Shown here piece by piece: positions 57,325-64,000 of a stretch of 64,000 nt of DNA. The notes below the pieces were generated by a model that saw only the letters and a list, made by a program, of their open reading frames with translations, had not been told where the DNA came from and searched no databases. The translations under genes were made by a program, and so were the position numbers. The stretch covers positions 229,711-293,710 of the forward strand of contig VWZX01005643.1 in NCBI GenBank assembly GCA_013399015.1, given 5' to 3'. The stretch's first letter is position 1. Every line of letters starts with the position of its first letter. The DNA comes from Galbula dea. Its lineage: Eukaryota; Chordata; Aves; Piciformes; Galbulidae.

Positions 57325-60300
57325 GTAAGTTTTCATACCATGCAGGTCATCGTTCTGGTGCTGCTGCCGAGGGAGGATTCCCCAGGTGGTAGGACAGGCC
57401 CACATGGATTTAGAAACCCATGGTGCATCCCTAAGGGAACAGAATGAAAACATCCAGCTTTGAGTAACTGTGAGAGGTGATGATCTTTTTATGTAACTTC
57501 TGTCCACACCTTTTCTTTTAGTGTCTTGCCAGTTTTCTGAGCTTGCACCTTTGTCCCTCAAAGGCCAATGAAGCTTCTGGCTTCCTGGACTCCAGTGAGC
57601 TGTGTGCTTCCATCAACACTGCTGGCTGGTTGCCTGCCTGAAAACATCCAGGGTTGTGCCTAGGAATTTAAGTGTAAACTGTCTGCTGGTGGATTAGGCT
57701 GTAGTGTGCTAGGATCAGCCACTTGAACCATTCAAGCAAAACAAATAAGTGATTTGGGCTGTAATTAGTGTCATGTGTGCTCAGGCTTCCTGCATGAAAA
57801 TTGGGAGCTCTGACTCAAATTCGTACCTTAGGGTTTTCATTACCTTTCTTTAACTTTGCCTACCTGTCAGGTACCAGATGAGGGCAGGTTGTGCTGAAAG
57901 AGAAAATAAGATCATAGCCAGGCATGACAACAAGGCAGGCACAGGCAGTGGCCTCACTGAAAAGGGTTAGTCTCACCATATTTGAGCAAGGTGAGCAAAG
58001 CAGTTTTGGAGATGCTAACTGGGTTCAGCCAGCAATCTAGATTACTAGATGAGTATATAGTGATGAGGCATGGCCAAGGGGAAGGAAGGAAGTAAAGTCT
58101 GTGGGGTAGGGTCATGGTCAATAGAATGCTTGGCCAGGATGGGCATGACTGAAGTATGGCTGTAAGACAGCTCAGGCAGGGAACAAAGGCAAGAGCTGGC
58201 TAAAACAAAGTGAGGGGTGACTCTACTGAGGTTTCTTCTAAGGCTGGTTGAGTTTTCCCAAACTGTGCTCTCAACAGCTGCAACAGTATTGGATGACTGG
58301 CCCCAAGCACAGGCAGCAAAGTTCCTGGGAGGGGGCAGCATGCTCTTGGTCTAAACAGCACCTCCTTGTCATTCTGTAAGGCTCTCAGATACTTAAATAA
58401 TAAGGAACATAGTTCAGTCATAATAATAGTTCAAATGGATGGATTTTCTGTAGAGAGAATTAAATTCAGGACAACATACTTACTGTGCTAAATCCAGTCA
58501 GATTTCAGGCCAGGCCAAAGATACAGAAATTATGCAAGGCTTCCTTCCAACTCCTGCTCTTCAAATTTTTTCATTGGCATTCTTTCACTGATATCAGTAG
58601 AATTACACAGGGAGTCAGTTGTTCTCATTTGGCTTACAATGGAAGCTATGTTTCTGTTGCTTTCAGCTGAAGGGAGGAATGGAGCAAATTACAGGCTTTG
58701 AAAGCTATGAGAAGTTGCTCACCTTGGAGCTGGTATTAGAAATCAGTATATTGGCAACCATCACTGTGACCATATAGTATGGGCAGTGCAGAAATAGTTG
58801 TTTAAAGAATGTTCTGCTTGTCATAATTTAGCAATGGGCTGCATTGCAGTAGTGTCCCATATCCACATATATACAATTTTCAGAGAAGCTGTTTTATAAT
58901 GATCAATATTGCAATGATACTTTGAAACTAGGATAGGAAATAGGTCAAAACAATATAAAAATATACCTTCTGCACTGGAAAGCAAGAAGAAAAAATTATT
59001 CTGTGAAGGTGTTGTTCAGGTTAGCTGTATAAAAAGTTTCCTTTAAGGGTACTTGTAAGATTTCATTGTAAATGGGATGTGGTTGAGGGCAAAGGAAAGC
59101 AGTAAAAACAAAAAGTAGCCTGTGGCTACTGTGGCAAATAGGCAGTTGTTTAACTGTTCCAGAATGAATAAGTTAGCTAAGGAGAAAAAGGAAGTCATGA
59201 GAAAAGATAAAATGTTTGCTTTTCTGAAGAAACTGAGTTAAGAGTGAGCTGTTGTGCTGTGTAACATCACCTAGGCACATCAGTCTAGAGAAATGCCTTC
59301 TAAGGTGTGGTGGTCAGTGGGTGCATGTTTGTATCAAAGGTTGTTTTGTTGTTCATAGACTAACAGAAAGTATAAGGTTGGTAGAGCTGTTTGCCTGGCA
59401 GTCCATAATCAGACTCAGGCATTCATCTTCCACTGTGCTGTTTCTCTCTGGCATGATCAGGTTGGACAGTTCTTGAGTCTTCTTCTGGCTGAAATACATT
59501 TTCATGTGGTGACTCAAAAATTGATAGTCTGCCTTTTATCTTCTGAGGGGCTGTGTTCAAAGGAGTGCAGAGCTAAAGAAAGATCTTTCTGTCAGACTTG
59601 TCCTTTGTTTGGGAAAAATGGGCCAAGGATCTAGGGTTAAAGATGTGCCTGTGACTGATACCAGTGTGCTTAGTAAAAACCCATAGCGAATAGCTTTGAA
59701 ACTTTACTTGTTCCTCTTTCTTCCTGTACTATGTTGTAGTTCTGCATTCTCTGATGCTTCTTGCATTCTTAATGTCTTATGGGATTTCTTCCCTCACTCT
59801 TTAAGGTCCTTCCTGCTCAGCCAAAAGTTGCTGTTGTGGTGGCAGTAGCAAGAGCATCTGCCATGGAAAAATGGAGGTGGCATAGGTTTACTTGGTATAT
59901 TTGGTGGTATTATCACTATTTAGTAGAAGGAGCCTCCTCTACACTGTTCTTCTTGCAGCTCTTATGGCAGTGCTACAAATCAGAACAGCTTAGCTTTATT
60001 CTTGAAAAGGGATTTTTGGAATAGAAAGGGCATGAAGATGGCTCAAGGCCTTCTTTTCTTCCCCAGTTTTGCTTTTATTCATGGGTCAAGTGCAATTTGT
60101 TTGGAAAAGAGTTTAGAGATGGCAGAATACTGAGAGTTTCCTCTTTCTGTGTAACTGTGTATTCATATGTGGTTGCCACTAAAGCAGATGGCATGTGGTG
60201 GTCTTTTGTTCTGTGTTCAGGGTCTGCTGTGCTGAATAAAAGAGTTGTGTTTGAAAGTACAATATTTACTTTTTTCCTCATAAATCAAAACCAGTTTTCA

Positions 60301-62760
60301 GTCCTGTTTATCCTTAGGTTTTACAAAAACCTACCTGCTGTTTTCTGCTGCTATCTGTTTTCTGGAATTTAACTAGAAGTTGTATTTCCTCTTTGTTGTA
60401 ACTACCATATAGTTGCACTTCAGTTTATCTCTAAATTCTCTCATGATGTAAATTGCATTGAAGACTAAAACCAAAACAGCCAGGAGTAAAAGGTGTGTGC
60501 TTTGATAACAGCACATGTGTCAATGGCCTCCAGGAGGATATGTACCATAGAGTTGGACAAGCAACAAATATGAAAAATATTTTAGCTCCTAGCTGAGAGA
60601 TGCTAACTCTTTTCTGTCTTTCTTGTTTCTCTTTCCTCTTAAAAAACAGATGCTTGAATAGTTTTGGAAGGTATGTAGAGACCTGTAGTATGATAATGTC
60701 TTCTGCTGATAATTCACTGCTGACTGAACAGTTGGTAAGCTCCATAAAGGCTTTTTTAATGTCTTACAGTGGCTTGAGCTACCTTTTAAAACATTCTTAT
60801 CCTTTGAATGACCTTAAGTTGCAATAGTGTGTAATAACAGTCTTGAGAACATTCAAAAGAAACAGTGAGAGCAGACCACCTGCATGCTACTTTTGGAAGG
60901 AAAACAATAATCCCTATGCATTTTAGAGGAAATCTTCAGCTCTGAATAGGTTTTGGGTGTAAGCTCCAACTTTTCCATCCACTGGCTTCAGGACAATTCA
61001 GTCACCTTCAGTGTTTTAGGGCAGCCAGGACTTGAGAGCCTCAGCAGCTCCCCTTTTCCTCCTCCTGGGCATTAGGTGTGGAATGTAGATCAACAGAAGC
61101 AAGTCTTTGAAGAGCATAGAAATATTTACAAATGTGGAAAGAAGAGATGGGTGGTGTGCTTCTTTCAGTTTTGATAATGTTGTTTTTTTCAGCTGCTTTA
61201 TTTAGATATGTAGCTGTGCTGGTGTCAGTGACATAGCCACCTCCTTTCTGTTTACTAAGCTTTACTACTTATCCCCTGCTTTTTGAATAACATTGAGCTG
61301 TTGTGGAGTTATCCCTGTTGAAAAGTAACTTTTACAGGCATGAGTAAGTGTTCTGCTGCCCCAGCAAGTGTAGATAAGGGTTTTATTTCCTCCATACAGT
61401 ATGCTTTCTGCATTTTTAACACTTCCATTTTAAAGACAGAAGATTACCTAGTTCTTACTTGAAATCATTCTTTACACTTTGGCAGATGAAATTTTCTCAA
61501 AGATATTTCAGTGTTAAGGTCCAGGTTGTTACTCATCTATTCTAGGTGCAGAAAACAGTGAAAACATACCATGCCCTTCATGGATTCCAGTGGTTTTGGA
61601 AAATTCCATGTGTTTTTGTAATACTGGCATTACAGACCCAGTCTAGACATTCTCCCTTCATGGATAGACATGACAGAACTCTGAGAGTCAAATCATGGAA
61701 ATTAGGATGGAAAAGCACCACTTTTGCATTGCTTCTTCATTAATTGTGTAGTTATTAATGGATGTGCCTTAAACCTTAGAGTTTAACTTAGAGATAAGTT
61801 TTGTTGGCCATTGAACACCAGAGGTGAAGAAAATAAGACAGAAAGCAACTGGGTACATGGTAGGCAAAGAGTGAGGAAGAACAGCACAGAAAATAAGTTA
61901 ATTCAGAATTATTCTTTAAAAGAAGTATTGATGTATTCTTTGCCAAAGAAAATGTGGAATAGAAGAGTAGAGTGGGAGGAGGGAAGATGAACAGAGCTAG
62001 GGAAGAGTGAAGAGAAAGGGCCAGTAGTGTTGGCTGTGTAAAGGAAGAGTAAATATGATAGCAAAGGGCTGGTGAGAGATTTGTTTGTATGTCACTGAGA
62101 CCTGTGCAGCTAACCAGTCTCTTTGTGACCCAGTGTCTGCAGCCTCCATGCTTGCTGGCTCTGTGGTCCTTCCCCCAGCTCCCTGAAATCACTGCTGAGA
62201 AGTTCTCTGGAGTTCTAGAGATGAGTAAAGGAAATGATTCTGCTCTCTAACTGTGTTATTGTAGTTCCATCTGCCCAGCTCAAAATAAAAGGCTTTTGAA
62301 ATGCTTTTGGGATTGCAGTTTTCCAGACACTCAACCACCTGTTGCCAACCACTATAATGTTTACAAAGCAAAGCTTTTAGGGCTTCCTCCCACGTAAAGG
62401 AAGCAGTGATGGGACAAAGATTCATCCCTAGATGACAATGGGTTTTTGTCAGAAAACAGACTTTCTAAAACAATGTTTTTAAACTAAAAAGGACACTGTC
62501 TTTTCTGCAGTTGTTGCTGTGTTGGTTTAAAAACTTTTCTCAGATACTATATTAGAGCCAACTGATATTTTGTCCTGGCAATCTCTCAAGTTACAGACCA
62601 TAAGACTTTCATCTACTGCTTTTGTGTGTAACAAGGCCAGGTTCTTCAATTTTAATTGCCTTCCTATTAAATATTGGGTTCCCATACTCTTTCTCCATTG
62701 GACTTTTTCCCTCAATTCTTGCTTTCTCTTTTGGGGGGATGAATTTGAGGTGTGGGGAGT

Positions 62761-62775
62761 GAGAGAGAGAGAGAG
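62761..62775. repeat. (GA)n microsatellite, ENPP1 intron 1
   Basis: A gagagagagagagag run. Confidence 0.9.
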
Positions 62776-64000
62776 CAGGTAAGATTTTCTCCTTTTTGTG
62801 GAAAAGACAAATTAAACCTTGAAGGCAGGCATGGGTTTGACAGTATGGTGGTAGCTAGAGATTTGAGTCTGGTGTTCTCAGCAGGATTCTGCAGGGTTCT
62901 AATGAGGTTCTTGATAGTAAACCTTAAACTGCATGTTCAGCTGCATGTTTTTATATAGATTAAAAAAAATACATCCCAAACCTGAGCTACCTGTATGTAA
63001 AATAGTTCAGGTAATATTAGTAACCTACCTGTTGCAGTGAGGTCCCATATACCAAGAAGCAAAGTAAATTAGTCCATAATTGGGCTGCAGCAGCAAGATG
63101 ACTTTTTGTACCTGCTTGACTTTTAAAGCTAGCTGGAATATCCCTCATCATCTGCAGAGCTGTTAATCTTAGACTCTTTCCACTGACAATAGGTCAACTA
63201 CTAATGTAACACCTCTTGCTGTGCCTCCTCAGGACTGCTGCTGCTGTTGGCCAGTATTAGTTGCTCCACATTGTTCCAGCTGAACACATCCACATGACTG
63301 AAGTAATTTAGGCTCAAGATAAAGCTTTGATTTAAGCTGCAATTGCATGGTGTAATCAATGAGATTAGAGTTGGCTGTCCCAGAACATTGTCAAATGCTT
63401 TACTTCTAAGCTTACCATTTTTGTGAAGCTTCTATAGTAAGCATTAATGAAAGAAAGAAAGGGGAAAAAAAGGCAGGGAGGGAAAGCTTTAGTGTTTTCC
63501 AGTCAAGACTTGAATGTAATGAGTCAGTTGAAGTTCTGAGATCTTCATTTATTGTAGATGGATGTAGTATACCAGGTAAAGACCTGGACCATGTTTTATC
63601 TTGTGAGTATATAAGACATTTGAGAACAGAACTGATTTGTGGTAGGCACAGAGAGCATTTGCTGTGGTTTGTGATACTGTGAAGCTTCCAGAGTAATACT
63701 TGGAAGAAACACAGGTTGCAATACTGCATCAAGCAGCATTACCATTTTGTAGTACCCAAAAGAACATTCCTATGCCTCAGTGAACATAATCTTTTCATGG
63801 TTTTGCTTGTTGGAATTAATTATGTTCATGAGGGTGTAAAACTGACAATCTGGAATACAATCAAAATTGTGATTTGGGTAACATTTGGTGCCAAAATCTC
63901 AGAAATTATTTGTAAGCACTTCAGTGAAGATCTACCAGTTTTAGTTGAGAAGTATTATAATTTAGACTTTATTTTTGCATTAATTTGGGGTCACAATTAA

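Larger units (their letters stand above)
54823..64000 (+). other. ENPP1 intron 1 (partial)
   Basis: No ENPP1 anchor or somatomedin-B exon is recognisable. The first ~290 bp is still CpG-rich, the rest is AT-rich. It holds one CR1 tail, an inverted-repeat cluster and a (GA)n run. No other gene is supported on either strand. Confidence 0.8.

Noticed and set aside
54823..64000. Search for ENPP1 exon 2 (membrane anchor and first somatomedin-B exon)
   Set aside because: No segment encodes the expected hydrophobic anchor followed by cysteine-rich sequence, so exon 2 is taken to lie beyond the window.
1..64000. CRISPR arrays, prokaryotic operons, tRNA or rRNA genes, defence-like systems
   Set aside because: None seen. 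The window is vertebrate nuclear DNA with split genes, and the repeated elements are CR1, LTR and simple repeats.

Overview
This is vertebrate nuclear DNA, almost certainly from a bird. Genes are split into short exons with GT-AG introns, much of the interspersed repeat content is CR1 LINE fragments (3' ends of the 'ttccaac...attctatgattct' type), and the LTRs begin 'tgtcctggtttggg' like those of avian endogenous retroviruses. Introns are compact: ENPP3 spans about 30 kb. Two N bases (8267, 11066) point to a draft assembly. Family assignments and human comparisons rest on recognised protein sequence, not on database searches.

Layout. (1) 1-8032, minus strand: the first seven coding exons of MED23 (206 codons, Mediator tail subunit). 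Its start lies in a CpG-rich promoter at about 7830-8260, and the gene runs off the left edge. Its introns hold a solo retroviral LTR (4248-4980) and a CR1 copy (6597-7535), both antisense to the gene. (2) 8270-10602: the divergent MED23/ENPP3 intergenic interval, largely filled by a CR1 copy (8891-9580) and the 3' remnant of an endogenous retrovirus (about 9585-10110). (3) 10603-40539, plus strand: a complete ENPP3 gene in 25 coding exons that join in frame to an 886-residue protein (type II membrane anchor, two somatomedin-B domains, phosphodiesterase/pyrophosphatase domain, nuclease-like domain), with a poly(A) signal at 40715. (4) 40740-54300: about 13.5 kb of intergenic DNA with scattered CR1 fragments and no supportable gene. 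(5) 54300-64000, plus strand: CpG-island promoter and first coding exon of ENPP1 (54634-54822), then intron 1 to the window edge.

The order MED23(-) - ENPP3(+) - ENPP1(+) matches human chromosome 6q23, so this is a conserved syntenic block. ENPP3 and ENPP1 are paralogous ecto-enzymes that hydrolyse extracellular nucleotides (ENPP1 makes pyrophosphate from ATP). MED23 is an unrelated housekeeping neighbour.

I found no undescribed multi-gene system. The observations most worth checking are a charge-reversing lysine beside a catalytic metal ligand in ENPP3, two candidate starts in ENPP3, a NAGNAG acceptor at its last exon, an ENPP1 cytoplasmic tail lacking the mammalian Leu-Leu pair, repeat insertions close to both ENPP promoters, an 83-nt pure purine tract abutting a CR1 end, and a possible unclassified dispersed repeat.
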